A stretch of DNA of 64,000 bases from Vibrio rhizosphaerae (GTDB lineage: Bacteria > Pseudomonadota > Gammaproteobacteria > Enterobacterales > Vibrionaceae), in assembly GCF_024347095.1 (NCBI RefSeq), contig NZ_AP024904.1, positions 930,001-994,000 of the forward strand. Direction: 5' to 3'. The notes under the pieces are model-generated. The model saw only the letters and a list, made by a program, of their open reading frames with translations, had not been told where the DNA came from and made no database searches. Shown piece by piece: positions 1 through 9,553 of the stretch. Each line of letters begins with the position of its first letter. The first letter of the stretch is position 1. The position numbers and the translations under genes were made by a program.

Positions 1-21
1 CTCTGTAGACTGGGTCGACGT

Positions 22-1152
22 ATGTTAAATAAATGTGGCATCGCTTCAATTTTATTCATCATATTTACCTTTCAGTGCATTGCGACACCCAATACGCAGT
101 TGGCAACACCAGCGGCAAACGAAGCGACAACATTTCCCCCCAGTTTTCAGGATTCAGCGGATCAAATCGCGGCGTATTATGAACAGCGCCTCTATACACT
201 CCCGGCTTTCAAAGCGGGCCATTATGCACTCCGGATGTACCGACAAACATTAGATAACAAGTACGCCGCCGGCATTTGGCAGGACATGGCCCGAGTGGCT
301 AGTTCCCTGAACCACTTTGCTCATGATGTCGCGACACCAGAAGCCATTTATCTCTATTCACAACAGCGTCTGTCCTCGTATCAGGGGAGCCAAGGCGAAC
401 GCTCTCGGCTACGGTATGCCGTCACCAAACATCATCCGGAATATCTTTATTTAGGCGTCGATTTACTCGGTGCAATGGCTCGGGCCGATGAGTATGGGCT
501 GAAGCACAAAAATGATAAGCAACTCCGTCAGATTCTACGTCGCTATGATTTCAGTCTATACGCCACCGATCCACAAATGATCAAGGCATGGGCAGCCCAA
601 TTAGCCAATCAAGTATTCTGGCTCAAACAATTGGGGGAACAGGATGTTGTGCAAGCGTTTATACAAACATTTCGCAAAACATATCCGGATGATCAGGACA
701 CAGCCCTGTCCAAGCAGCAGTATGAGAATAAGATTTATGGCATGACACACATCATCATTGCGGCTTCAGGTTATTATCAACATAAAGTGTCAGCGGCAGA
801 TTATCAGTGGATTTACCACTATTTTCGCACCAATATCGAAACAATTATTGCGCGGTCAAAACCGGATGTCATCGCAGAAGTCGGGCTGAGTTTTTTGCTT
901 GCGGGACTTGATCAGGATCCGGTTGTCACCCAGACCAGACAAGCAATTCAGGAAGCGATTCCGCCATTAAAGCAGATGATTCCTTCGGAGGAGGAGAATT
1001 TTAATCTGGCGGAAGGAGAGCATCGTAACCTGCTCGCGATCATGCTGCTGGGATGGCAAAAGCCTCATGCAGCACCTAAGTATCCTCAGCATCTGGAAAT
1101 ATTCAGCAATATACCGTACGGGCTTGAGCCAAGACAAAGTGCAGCGAATTAA
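22..1152 (+). CDS. DUF3541-like secreted protein of unknown function
   Basis: A 376-residue protein with a hydrophobic N-terminal signal (about residues 5-21, ending near a CIATP site), so probably exported to the periplasm. The body is mostly helical and soluble, with no catalytic motif that I can name; the segments YGMTHII and GEHRNLLAIMLLGWQ resemble what I remember of the DUF3541 family in Vibrio. Length fits a complete protein. It stands alone, converging on nrtR with about 60 bases between the stops. Function is unknown; the family assignment is from memory. Confidence 0.7.
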   Translation: MLNKCGIASILFIIFTFQCIATPNTQLATPAANEATTFPPSFQDSADQIAAYYEQRLYTLPAFKAGHYALRMYRQTLDNKYAAGIWQDMARVASSLNHFAHDVATPEAIYLYSQQRLSSYQGSQGERSRLRYAVTKHHPEYLYLGVDLLGAMARADEYGLKHKNDKQLRQILRRYDFSLYATDPQMIKAWAAQLANQVFWLKQLGEQDVVQAFIQTFRKTYPDDQDTALSKQQYENKIYGMTHIIIAASGYYQHKVSAADYQWIYHYFRTNIETIIARSKPDVIAEVGLSFLLAGLDQDPVVTQTRQAIQEAIPPLKQMIPSEEENFNLAEGEHRNLLAIMLLGWQKPHAAPKYPQHLEIFSNIPYGLEPRQSAAN

Positions 1153-1186
1153 TTCAATCCGGTTACCGTTATGACCATACCAATCA

Positions 1187-1213
1187 ACCGGACAGGCGGT
1201 GTCTGTCGCTCGG
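1187..1213. repeat. Small imperfect hairpin between convergent genes, GGACAG/CTGTC type
   Basis: GACAG and CTGTC can pair across a 7-base loop, extended by flanking ACCG and CGGT with a bulge. It sits between the stops of the DUF3541-like gene and nrtR and has no U-run, so it is a weak terminator at best. The GGACAG/GTGTCTGTC wording resembles the dispersed repeat family seen further right. Confidence 0.3.
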
Positions 1214-1214
1214 T

Positions 1215-1937
1215 CTAACCGCGCAGGCAGGTCTGAAAATAGCTGACTTCATTGTTGGCAAGCCGATAGACCGTCGCCGGCTTTCCGCCACGCCCGCGAC
1301 CTTTACTCGGGTCAGCAATTTTATTTGTGCTCACAATGACTTCCGAGTTAATCAATCGTCGTTTAATCGTCATCCGGTTCACTTCAACCCCGAACTTCGC
1401 ATAAGCATCGATAATTTCTGCAACCAAAAACTCTTTTTCCAGAAAAAACAGCACAACAGACGTATATTCGACGGCCGCCCGTAATTTGGTCCAGGCATGC
1501 TGGATCTGAGCTGCATGATCAAAAGCCAGTGTCATCTGTCCTTGTATAATAAGATTTAAATCAAACCAGTCGAGACGATTGCGATCCATTCCGGCCGCTT
1601 CAATTTGCCGGATATTCGACGCATTCAGCAAAGCATAGTGGGAAATACTGACACTCCAGCCATTCGGGTTACGTTTCGGATTGCCGTCAACCAACGGATC
1701 ACTGATAAAATTAGGATAAGTATGTACTTTTTGCCGACAAATCCGGCGACGTGCTGCTTCGAAATCTTCATCGGCCGGCTCTCCACCGCGATCGGTGAAA
1801 TCTTCGTCGTACACCCAACCTCCAGGAATCGCCCACATGCCAAAATCCGGACGCTCTGGATTATTCCGTTTCACCAGTAAAACTTGAATGCCGTCATCAG
1901 ATAAACGAAGACAGATCATATCGATAGTTACAATCAT
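1215..1937 (-). CDS. nrtR: NrtR-type NAD-metabolism regulator (Nudix-like plus winged helix)
   Basis: A 240-residue protein. The first 140 residues have a Nudix-like fold (IDMICLRL start, FGMWAIPGGWV), but the Nudix box is degenerate: after GGWV the usual REUxEExGU signature is replaced by a Cys/Arg-rich stretch, so hydrolase activity is unlikely. The C-terminal 80 residues form a winged helix (VNRMTIKRRLINSEVI, then RGRGGKPATVYRL). This is the architecture of NrtR repressors, which bind ADP-ribose and control NAD synthesis genes. It is divergent from pncB, the usual partner, with two palindromic boxes between them. The start has no strong Shine-Dalgarno sequence. Confidence 0.85.
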   Translation of the reverse strand: MIVTIDMICLRLSDDGIQVLLVKRNNPERPDFGMWAIPGGWVYDEDFTDRGGEPADEDFEAARRRICRQKVHTYPNFISDPLVDGNPKRNPNGWSVSISHYALLNASNIRQIEAAGMDRNRLDWFDLNLIIQGQMTLAFDHAAQIQHAWTKLRAAVEYTSVVLFFLEKEFLVAEIIDAYAKFGVEVNRMTIKRRLINSEVIVSTNKIADPSKGRGRGGKPATVYRLANNEVSYFQTCLRG

Positions 1938-2178
1938 AAAAGCAGTTTTCCCAATACAACACTTCGCCCATTCTATGGAATGACAACATCATTGGTCAAA
2001 CTTAATCACAGAATGTTACGAACTTAATTGCTAATTTCAATCCGAAAATAATCTGAGAATAAATAGTATTTTATAGCCCAAGAATAAGATTCATCAGATA
2101 TTCGCATTCATGTACTATAGACTAATGATTGACAAATGCACGCGTCTCATTTAATGTCCGCCTTAGGTTAGGCACACA

Positions 2179-2209
2179 ATGTTACTAACATAGATGATGT
2201 TACTAACAT
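2179..2209. promoter_or_regulatory. Two 13-bp palindromic boxes, probable NrtR operators of pncB
   Basis: The 13-mer ATGTTACTAACAT, a perfect palindrome around a central C, occurs twice with starts 18 bp apart (2179-2191 and 2197-2209). The second copy ends 20 bp before the pncB start codon. The position in the nrtR/pncB divergent region and the symmetry make these the obvious NrtR sites; binding itself is inferred. Confidence 0.75.
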
Positions 2210-2229
2210 AGGATCGTGAGGATGGCTCC

Positions 2230-3537
2230 ATGAACAATCATCTTTTTTCTAAACATATCATCCAAAGTCTGTTGGATTTAGATGCATATAAAATCAATAT
2301 GATGCAGGCCATCCATACCTTTTATCCTAACATCGAGGTCCGTTACGAGCTGACCGTCCGTTCAGAAGAAGATATCAGTGGATTACTCCCGGAAATTCGG
2401 AAAGAGGTAGAACAGCTGTCGGCGTTGCGCTTTTCTCAAGCGGAAATCAACTATCTGAAAAAAAGTTCTCCCCATCTTAAACCTGCATTTCTGCACGCAC
2501 TCCGTTACTTTCAGTTCCAACCTGAGCAACAGGTCGAGTTCGGTGTTATCCACCAAGGGTCAAAGCGTCAACTGCGAGTGGGGATTCAAGGAACATGGCG
2601 CGATACCATTTTGTATGAAACCATGATTATGGCCATCATTTCAGAAGTCAGAAGTCGGTATAGCTGGCAAGACGTTCCCGCTGATTTACCCCGTCAGATT
2701 CTGCATCATAAACTGACCACACTCAAACGTGAGCTGGCCGAACGCGGCATTCATAACTTTAAACTCACAGAGATGGGCACGCGACGTCGTTTCTCTGCAC
2801 AGATACAAGAACAAGTGATGGCCGAGTTAAAGCAAGAGATCCCTGAGCTGTTGCTCGGTACGAGCAACTATCACTTTGCGCGAAAATTTGACCTGAAACC
2901 GATTGGGACCATCGCACATGAATGGTTTATGGGTCATCAGGCTTTGGTCAATCCGGGAGATTCACAGCGTGTTGCACTGGAACAGTGGCTGACAGCATTC
3001 GATGGTCAACTGTCGATTGCCCCCACTGATACACTCAATATCGATGCTTTTCTGAATGATTTTAATATGCATTTAGCAAAAGCGTATGATGGTGTCCGTC
3101 ACGATTCCGGCTGCCCTTTCACGTGGGGTGAAAAGATGATTGCGCATTATGAAAAACTGGGCATCGATCCACGGACAAAACTCTTTATTTTCTCCGATAG
3201 CCTCGACTTTGATCAAGCAATGGAACTGTGTGAGTATTTTGCCGGACGCGCTCAGATTTCTTTCGGTATCGGTACATTTCTGACTAACGATCTCGACGGC
3301 TGGCAAAACAAATACGGTCAGCACTATAAACCGCTATCCATTGTCATCAAACTGGCTGAGTGTCATGGCCGCCCCGTAGCGAAGATCAGTGACGAGCCGG
3401 AAAAAGCCATGTGTGAAGATGCAGTCTTTCTTGCCAACTTGAAGCAACAGTTCAATATCGATTTCGATATTGATCAGCTCATCGCAACACTGAAAGCAAT
3501 GAAACACAGCCAACGCAAATATATTGCAGCTGCCTGA
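2230..3537 (+). CDS. pncB: Nicotinate phosphoribosyltransferase
   Basis: A 435-residue enzyme of the Preiss-Handler salvage route: it joins nicotinate to PRPP to give nicotinate mononucleotide, with ATP hydrolysis, in the cytoplasm. Family landmarks are LLDLDAYKINMMQA near the N-terminus, TEMGTRRRFS, GTSNYHFARKF followed by GTIAHEWFMGHQAL (the region of the phosphorylated His), VRHDSGCPFTWGEK and FSDSLDF. Full length for the family. GTGAGG lies eight bases before the ATG. The two palindromes just upstream indicate repression by NrtR when NAD is plentiful. Confidence 0.95.
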   Translation: MNNHLFSKHIIQSLLDLDAYKINMMQAIHTFYPNIEVRYELTVRSEEDISGLLPEIRKEVEQLSALRFSQAEINYLKKSSPHLKPAFLHALRYFQFQPEQQVEFGVIHQGSKRQLRVGIQGTWRDTILYETMIMAIISEVRSRYSWQDVPADLPRQILHHKLTTLKRELAERGIHNFKLTEMGTRRRFSAQIQEQVMAELKQEIPELLLGTSNYHFARKFDLKPIGTIAHEWFMGHQALVNPGDSQRVALEQWLTAFDGQLSIAPTDTLNIDAFLNDFNMHLAKAYDGVRHDSGCPFTWGEKMIAHYEKLGIDPRTKLFIFSDSLDFDQAMELCEYFAGRAQISFGIGTFLTNDLDGWQNKYGQHYKPLSIVIKLAECHGRPVAKISDEPEKAMCEDAVFLANLKQQFNIDFDIDQLIATLKAMKHSQRKYIAAA

Positions 3538-3557
3538 ACCACAGTATCTGGTTCAGG
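3533..3557 (+). terminator. Hairpin overlapping the pncB stop codon
   Basis: CCTGAACCA and TGGTTCAGG form a perfect 9-bp stem with a 7-base loop. The TGA of pncB lies inside the left arm. Only a weak T-rich tail follows, so termination is likely but not certain. Confidence 0.45.
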
Positions 3558-3722
3558 TCACTCAGTTTAATCATCAACAAGTGGTTCTATAAACCAGCGC
3601 CAGTGTATCCATCACCATGACGAAGTTTAGTCAATTGCCTATTTGGCGATATCAAGTAAAGAATCACAAAACGTTGACCCGGTATTAATCTGGGTATGTC
3701 GACTCCAATTGACGACAACCCT

Positions 3723-3983
3723 TTAGTTCATCGGTAACTTTAATCCGACGAGTTGAACCTGCCAGTCTCGAACCCGGGCAACAACCCAAGTTAATCCCTG
3801 CCAGTGAAAAAAATCGCCCTGTTCAGGCATATCTCCGAGTTGCTGATAAACTAGCATTTCTAGTGTCATATCTTCTGGATAGCCACTGACATCCAATCCG
3901 TAATATAAACCGATATCAGCTATCGCCACTTTCGCCTCAAGAAAAAAATCGCCCAAAAGCCGACCAACGATATCAACACGCAT
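3723..3983 (-). CDS. Stand-alone CorC/HlyC transporter-associated-like domain protein
   Basis: An 86-residue protein that is almost entirely one domain resembling the C-terminal CorC_HlyC module of NhaP2-type K+/H+ antiporters and CorC proteins: GDFFLEAKVAIADIGLYYGL, then TLEMLVYQQLGDMPEQGD, then a strand with WVVARVRDWQVQLVGLKL. No membrane segment or CBS pair is present, so it is a free module or the remnant of a larger transporter. AAGGAGG lies five bases before the ATG, which argues that it is translated. It follows mscS on the same strand after 273 bases. Confidence 0.55.
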   Translation of the reverse strand: MRVDIVGRLLGDFFLEAKVAIADIGLYYGLDVSGYPEDMTLEMLVYQQLGDMPEQGDFFHWQGLTWVVARVRDWQVQLVGLKLPMN

Positions 3984-4199
3984 CTATCCTCCTTGATTTA
4001 TATTATGGTATGTGGACTTGATCTGATGATTCGGTTCAAAGCACCTCACTTTGTCAGGGATTTTTCATCACTGACAAGATTTAATATTATGAAATCAATT
4101 GCATTTCGGCAAATTTGAACAGATCATCTCCCCGATCAATGACAAAAATTGCCACAGCGATACAAGAACGGGGGCTTCATATCAATAAACAAGGTAATA

Positions 4200-4225
4200 T
4201 GCCCAAGCAAGAATCTGCTCGGGCA
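4200..4225 (-). terminator. Imperfect hairpin after the mscS gene
   Basis: TGCCC-A-AGCA pairs with TGCT-C-GGGCA around a 6-base loop, 32 bases past the mscS stop. There is no clear U-run on the minus strand, so it is only a candidate terminator. The remaining 3984-4256 spacer also has a TTGTCAG/CTGACAA inverted repeat at 4051-4077. Confidence 0.35.
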
Positions 4226-4256
4226 ATTGACTGACGTTACCAGTAGCGTATAGCAA

Positions 4257-5357
4257 TCAGCCTTGGTTTAGACGCGCTTCAAGTGATTCTGTACCGGCAC
4301 TTTCAGGCTCTAATTTGAGGGTTTGAGTCGGGTAAGCAATATCAGCACCGTGATGGTGGATGATGTCCATGACTTTTAACAGCACATCCTGTTTCACTTC
4401 ATGATAACGCATCCAGTTAACGGTTTTCGTGAAGGTGTAGATGAAGAAGTCTAACGATGAAGCACCAAAAGAATCAAAGTTCACAATCAGTGTCTGGGTC
4501 GCATCAATATCTGTATGTCCCTCTAACATCTCTCGTACATCTGCGACAATCGCAGCGACCTTCTCAGAATCGCCATATCGTAGACCAATCACTTCATAGA
4601 TACGTCGGTTAAGCATTCGGGACGGGTTTTCAACCACAATGCTACTAAACACCGAATTCGGCACATAAAGCGGACGTTTGTCAAACGTGCGAATCACCGT
4701 CATCCGCCAACCAATCCGTTCAACCGTTCCCTCAATGGCACGATCCGGTGAACGAATCCAGTCGCCCACTTTGAAAGGACGATCAAAATAAATCATCATC
4801 CCGCCGAAAAAATTTGACAGCAGATCTTTCGCAGCAAAACCGACCACTAAACCACCGACACCACCAAATGTCAGTAATCCGGACAAACTGAGTCCAAATG
4901 TCTGCATGACCGACAACAGGCCGACCACGAATACCAGCAACTTGACGACTTTGGAGATTGCCTGAACGGTTGTTTTATCTTTGTCTTTCGTCTGCAATAT
5001 ATAATTTTCTATATTGTCGACCAACCGGATTAACGTCCAGACAAAACAACAGACCAGCAGAACTAATTTGAGTGTTTCCAGCCAATCCAATCGACTTTTG
5101 CTCAGATCTTCAAGCAACAACCCAAGGGAAATCATCGCTGGCCAGAGCCAGATCAATACACTAATCGGTGAGCGCAATGCATGCAGTAAGAGATCATCCC
5201 AACGGACTTTCGTTTTTTCGGTAATTTGATTTAAGTGGCGGTAGAGGAAACGCCATAGCATCCAGGCAACAAAACTGGCTAACGTAATAAAAAGCACATT
5301 CGTGTCTTCTCTTTGCCAGATAGGGGATGAAAGAATATCGGTAATCCATGAATTCAT
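4257..5357 (-). CDS. MscS-family small-conductance mechanosensitive channel
   Basis: A 366-residue inner-membrane channel of the YnaI/YbdG-like branch of MscS. Predicted membrane helices lie near residues 20-38, 64-83, 93-113 and 136-152, followed by the Gly/Ala-rich pore helix with GGVGGLVVGFAAKDLLSNFFGG, then the beta domain (FDRPFKVGDWI, GTVERIGWRMTVIRTFD, VPNSVFSS) and an alpha/beta C-terminal domain. Channels of this class open on hypo-osmotic shock and release small solutes, which fits a genome that makes ectoine and imports betaine-type solutes. It appears monocistronic. Confidence 0.9.
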   Translation of the reverse strand: MNSWITDILSSPIWQREDTNVLFITLASFVAWMLWRFLYRHLNQITEKTKVRWDDLLLHALRSPISVLIWLWPAMISLGLLLEDLSKSRLDWLETLKLVLLVCCFVWTLIRLVDNIENYILQTKDKDKTTVQAISKVVKLLVFVVGLLSVMQTFGLSLSGLLTFGGVGGLVVGFAAKDLLSNFFGGMMIYFDRPFKVGDWIRSPDRAIEGTVERIGWRMTVIRTFDKRPLYVPNSVFSSIVVENPSRMLNRRIYEVIGLRYGDSEKVAAIVADVREMLEGHTDIDATQTLIVNFDSFGASSLDFFIYTFTKTVNWMRYHEVKQDVLLKVMDIIHHHGADIAYPTQTLKLEPESAGTESLEARLNQG

Positions 5358-5481
5358 AGTTGGCAGTCAGTTTTCAAGATCAATGCGTTGAACGCTAGCA
5401 AAAAATATCGCATATCACCAGCCCCAAACCACATCATCGACACGATTCTGACCAAGCCTGATCACATTGCTTAAAAACAGA

Positions 5482-5910
5482 CTAATCGCCGCTGGTAAAT
5501 CCTTCGGCGAAAGAGCTTCTGGTGTTTACCCGACGCCAGGCGTTGTCGGGCTTTTCCAGTGTGTGTTCATAACCTTTTTTGATCAAAACCTGAACCGGTT
5601 GACTCGGTTCAACTCGTTTTAACTGAGGAGAAGCGGTCGTCCCACTGATCTGATAGATATTTTCCCGGCCACCACTGTTAAACTGAACTTGTTTGCCATC
5701 AAAATCAAACTTGGTGGTAATCAGGTGATTATTTCGATAAACCCCACGCTCACTGAATGTAATCACTTCTCGCCGATCATTCATGACTTGCGTTTCCAAC
5801 CAAGCACCATAGATCTTCTTGGGACTGGTATAATCTTGATAACTCATATAAATCAACACTGCGCTACAGCCAATCAGCAATAGTCCCAGCACTGCCAACA
5901 ACGATTTCAT
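5482..5910 (-). CDS. DUF2850 family membrane-anchored protein
   Basis: A 142-residue protein with one N-terminal membrane segment (residues 4-24) and a periplasmic beta-rich body. KIYGAWLE, ITFSERGVYRNNHLITTKFDFDG and LIKKGYEHTLE match the pattern I associate with the Vibrio family DUF2850. Function unknown. GGAGC lies six bases before the ATG. It lies 124 bases upstream of mscS on the same strand, with no evident common promoter. Confidence 0.7.
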   Translation of the reverse strand: MKSLLAVLGLLLIGCSAVLIYMSYQDYTSPKKIYGAWLETQVMNDRREVITFSERGVYRNNHLITTKFDFDGKQVQFNSGGRENIYQISGTTASPQLKRVEPSQPVQVLIKKGYEHTLEKPDNAWRRVNTRSSFAEGFTSGD

Positions 5911-6099
5911 GGTGTGCTCCTTATAGCAAATTCAGGGACGATTGATCTTCAAGGATAATCATCGTCAGGCCCTCGTCCATTGGAACAAATTCTGAGCATG
6001 GACACAATCCAGAACGATGACATATCCTCTAAAAATTGACCTCTACCAAACGAATAGCGCAGTCTTCATTCCCCGGTCAGACACGCAGTGTCATTTCAA

Positions 6100-6951
6100 T
6101 TAATAAGTCTCAAATTGGCCGCTGTTGTAATCATTGATCGCTTGTTCAATTTCAGCATATGAATTCATCACAAACGGACCATAATGTACCACAGGTTCAT
6201 GAATCGGTTCCCCCGCAAGAATCAACATCCCACTGTCAGGCGTATTGGATTGAGCCATGATACAGTCACCCTGAGTCAGTAAAGCAAACTCCCCGGCTTT
6301 GACAGCACGAGAGCTCAGTTGAACTTCACCCCGATAAACGTAGATCATCGCCTGATGCTGTTGCGGGATATTGAGATTCAGCGATTGTTCTAAGTTCGCC
6401 CGCCAGTCTGCAACAAGCAACGGAACACCCGTTTGCATTAAAGGACCACGCAACATCTGGCCTGCCACTTCAGCCTGACCCGCAAGCACTCTTAACAGCC
6501 CTGTGTCGTCATGCGTATATTCGGTAATGACTTCTGGCTGAAAGTCATGATATTGAGCCGGTTGCATCTTATTTTTCGCTGGCTGGTTGATCCAAATCTG
6601 AAAGCCATGCAGGGAACCATCTTCCATCATGGGCATTTCACTATGAATGACACCCCGCCCGGCGGCCATCCATTGTGCACCACCGGAACGAAGCTCTCCG
6701 ACATTCCCCATATGGTCTCGATGTTGAAAATGGCCTTGCATCATGTAAGTCAGCGTCTCGATTCCCCGATGCGGATGGGGCGGAAAACCACCGACATAAT
6801 CAGCCCGTTCATCGGATTTGAGCTCATCAAGCATCAGAAATGGTGAAAACTGTTTGTGGTTGAAACCGGCGACACGACGAATTTTAACACCATCGCCGTC
6901 AGAAGTCGGTTGAGCCGGGATAATTTGGTGAATCTGTCGTACGTTTGACAT
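6100..6951 (-). CDS. Pirin family bicupin protein
   Basis: A 283-residue pirin-type double cupin. The N-terminal cupin carries the metal-site residues HPHRGIETLTYM, then HRDHMG and IHSEMPM, the usual His-His-His-Glu set; the C-terminal cupin (MIYVYRGEVQL) lacks metal ligands, as usual. Bacterial pirins of this type (YhhW-like) can act as quercetin dioxygenases; some others regulate pyruvate dehydrogenase. I chose the internal ATG because GGAGAG lies seven bases before it; the reading frame runs 17 codons further upstream without any such site. Physiological role is not evident from the neighbours. Confidence 0.88.
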   Translation of the reverse strand: MSNVRQIHQIIPAQPTSDGDGVKIRRVAGFNHKQFSPFLMLDELKSDERADYVGGFPPHPHRGIETLTYMMQGHFQHRDHMGNVGELRSGGAQWMAAGRGVIHSEMPMMEDGSLHGFQIWINQPAKNKMQPAQYHDFQPEVITEYTHDDTGLLRVLAGQAEVAGQMLRGPLMQTGVPLLVADWRANLEQSLNLNIPQQHQAMIYVYRGEVQLSSRAVKAGEFALLTQGDCIMAQSNTPDSGMLILAGEPIHEPVVHYGPFVMNSYAEIEQAINDYNSGQFETY

Positions 6952-7064
6952 AGCTACTCTCCGGTTATTGTTCAAATGACAAACAGATTCTAAAAAACTC
7001 AACCGCCAATGATGAGAAGGTGCATTCGAGCCTCTTCATCAAAAAATTTGAAGCAGGTCTAAGT

Positions 7065-8711
7065 TTATACGGTAAATTTCCCCAGAACTTGAGAGAGATG
7101 CTGATGGAGCTCATCTAGCTTACGGCAAGCCTGATCAACTTCTGACGATTCTTCAACACTCTCCTGAGACTGTGCTTCAATGACGCTAATTTCTTCCTGA
7201 ATATGTTGTGCCATCTTACTCTGTTCTACGATGACAGCAGCGATTTGCGTGGTCCTTTCCGTAACATGATCCATTGACATCATCATGTCATCAATTGCTC
7301 GCTGAGTTTCCTCACTCGCCTGTTTCGTCACGGATGCTCTCTCTGTCGCCTGTTTCATAATCTGGACAGCATCACGGACACTCTTTTCTAGGTTGGAGAT
7401 CATTTCATTGACATCTTCAGTACAGCTTTGCGTTTTATTTGCCAATCCTCGGACTTCATCGGCAACGACAGCAAATCCACGTCCGGAATCTCCGGCTCTG
7501 GCAGCTTCAATCGCAGCATTCAGCGCTAACAAATTCGTCTGCTCAGCAATACCACTGATGATCGTTAAAATTGAACTGATCTTGTTGGTGAATTCATCAA
7601 TACGAGAGATGGCCGTCACGGCCTGATCAACACTTTCATCCAATAACCCGATACTCTGCTGCGTGGTCCCGACCTGATGACGTCCCTCACTGGCAGACTG
7701 ACCCGCCTTTTCTGTGGAACCGGCCACCTCAGAAGTCCGCAGGGAAACATCCTGAATCGCAGCACTCATTTCCTGACTGGAAATCGACACATCTCGCATA
7801 GATACCACTTGCTTTTCAGCAGTCAGACAAGCTTTACGTGACATTTCCCCTAACGATGATACATGGATATTGTTCTGTTCAGCATTGCTGATAATCTGTT
7901 TCACCAGTTCGTGAAGCTCACTCATAAACTGGTCAAGATAAGCAGCCAGTTCACCCAGTTCGTCACGACGATCTAATTTCAACCGTTGTGTGAGATCGCC
8001 GCCTCCTTTTGCCAAAGCTTGGATTTGCCGGGTAATATTTTTCAAATCACCGGTAATCAATAGTGGGAAAAACCAGATAATCCCCAGACAGATCAGTAAA
8101 GAAAAACCAACTAACCATAACTGGCCCGTCCGATAATTTTGATGCATTTCTTCCAGTTGCTCAGTCCGCTCATCAGCGTTGAAGACAACAATATCGGTAA
8201 TCAATTCTAGGTAATGTTGAGTCTTTTGAAATAAATCAAACCCTTCATTAAATGATAAACCCATGGCTGTACTGCGTCCGGCCCGGGTATTTGAACTCCT
8301 CTCCTGCTCAATTCTTTTTGTCACTTTGACCCATTCAGGATAAGTCGCCCAGAATTGCTCAATCAGTTGTTTCATCTCTGCATTCAATTGAAATGATTTG
8401 AGTTTCTCCATGCTCTGACTGGCACTTGTAATACTATCTTGATGCATTTTCTGCATCAGCTGATACTGATCACTTTTAACCGGCAGGGTCAACATACTTC
8501 GCTCGGCGACCCAAGCTTGATACAGATCTCGATTCGCTAACTGCACCATGCTAAGCGCCGGAATTTCATGGCGGGTCACAATAGTAATCGCTTCAGACTG
8601 CAATCCTTCCGAGTACAAACTTCTACCCGACAACGTTAGGACCAGTAACATGACAAAAATCAACGGAATACATAACTTCCAACGAATTCCCAAATTTTTA
8701 AAATAATTCAT
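7065..8711 (-). CDS. Methyl-accepting chemotaxis protein
   Basis: A 548-residue chemoreceptor. A first membrane helix (about 13-31) is followed by a periplasmic four-helix-bundle-like sensor to about residue 195, a second helix (about 197-218), a HAMP domain ([19 protein letters not shown]), and a cytoplasmic coiled coil whose signalling hairpin reads [26 protein letters not shown] precedes the ATG chosen here by six bases. There is no CheR-binding pentapeptide at the C-terminus. The gene immediately upstream on the same strand encodes a free periplasmic Cache-like sensor, possibly its ligand-binding partner. Confidence 0.93.
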   Translation of the reverse strand: MNYFKNLGIRWKLCIPLIFVMLLVLTLSGRSLYSEGLQSEAITIVTRHEIPALSMVQLANRDLYQAWVAERSMLTLPVKSDQYQLMQKMHQDSITSASQSMEKLKSFQLNAEMKQLIEQFWATYPEWVKVTKRIEQERSSNTRAGRSTAMGLSFNEGFDLFQKTQHYLELITDIVVFNADERTEQLEEMHQNYRTGQLWLVGFSLLICLGIIWFFPLLITGDLKNITRQIQALAKGGGDLTQRLKLDRRDELGELAAYLDQFMSELHELVKQIISNAEQNNIHVSSLGEMSRKACLTAEKQVVSMRDVSISSQEMSAAIQDVSLRTSEVAGSTEKAGQSASEGRHQVGTTQQSIGLLDESVDQAVTAISRIDEFTNKISSILTIISGIAEQTNLLALNAAIEAARAGDSGRGFAVVADEVRGLANKTQSCTEDVNEMISNLEKSVRDAVQIMKQATERASVTKQASEETQRAIDDMMMSMDHVTERTTQIAAVIVEQSKMAQHIQEEISVIEAQSQESVEESSEVDQACRKLDELHQHLSQVLGKFTV

Positions 8712-8850
8712 CAATTTCTCCTAAACAGTCCACCTCACCTGCCCTGATAATGGACAAGAGAGGTGCTACTGACTGTTGCTTGTCTGATGATTATGATTAT
8801 TATTGGTAAGAGCAGATGACCTGCTTGATGACGAAATATAAGATGATCAT

Positions 8851-9429
8851 TTACTGATCTTCATACTCATCAAGATTAATCCCGATGGTAAGCGCTCCTA
8901 TCGTTTTCCCCTGAGCATCAATGACGGGGACAGAAACCTGAACCAGATAACTCAGAACGCTGTCATCATATTCCACTTCGCCAATATAGGTTTTACCTTG
9001 ACCACCATTGAATGACTGAATGAACTTCGCTTCATCTCCCTGCCAATAGTCAGAGGTCTTGTTGCTCATAGCAACATTAGCACCTTGATTATCCATCAGG
9101 AAAAGCTCAACAAGGAAAGGCATACTCTTTTCAAGTTCCAGCAACCTTTGCGCCGCTTTATTACTCATGATAGACGACATAAAATCATCAACATCTGATG
9201 TGTTTCTCCATGTCTCATCCCTTTTTTTGATGTCATCCAAAGAGACGTCCTGAGCATTTTGTGCTGTTACTGCCTCAACCAGAACCGGATCTTTCCCCCA
9301 ACTTTCCAACTGAGGAATCAATTCTTTCAAACTCTCAGGCGCACCTTCAGCGTGGACAGACGTTAGTGGTAGTAGTGAAATCAATGACAGCAGTACGGTA
9401 AAAAATATCGATGACAAATGACGAATCAT
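8851..9429 (-). CDS. Free-standing periplasmic Cache/PDC-like sensor protein
   Basis: A 192-residue protein with a cleavable signal (residues 1-27, ending SVHA-EG) and a single PAS/Cache-like sensor. The core reads PFLVELFLMDNQGANVAMSNKTSDYWQGDEAKF, then YIGEVEYDDS, VQVSVPVIDAQGKTIGALTIGINL, as in the sensor parts of chemoreceptors and kinases. No membrane helix, HAMP or signalling domain follows, so it must pass its signal to another protein, most simply the adjacent chemoreceptor 139 bases downstream. I chose the second ATG because AGGA sits nine bases before it. Confidence 0.75.
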   Translation of the reverse strand: MIRHLSSIFFTVLLSLISLLPLTSVHAEGAPESLKELIPQLESWGKDPVLVEAVTAQNAQDVSLDDIKKRDETWRNTSDVDDFMSSIMSNKAAQRLLELEKSMPFLVELFLMDNQGANVAMSNKTSDYWQGDEAKFIQSFNGGQGKTYIGEVEYDDSVLSYLVQVSVPVIDAQGKTIGALTIGINLDEYEDQ

Positions 9430-9553
9430 ATTCGGAGTCCTTATCACAATTATTGCCTAGATATTGGACAATATAGCCAACGATAAAGAAATCAGACAAA
9501 TTCCCTGAGGAAAAAAAACCGATCCGTGAGATCCATTACTGAATGGTTAAGAT

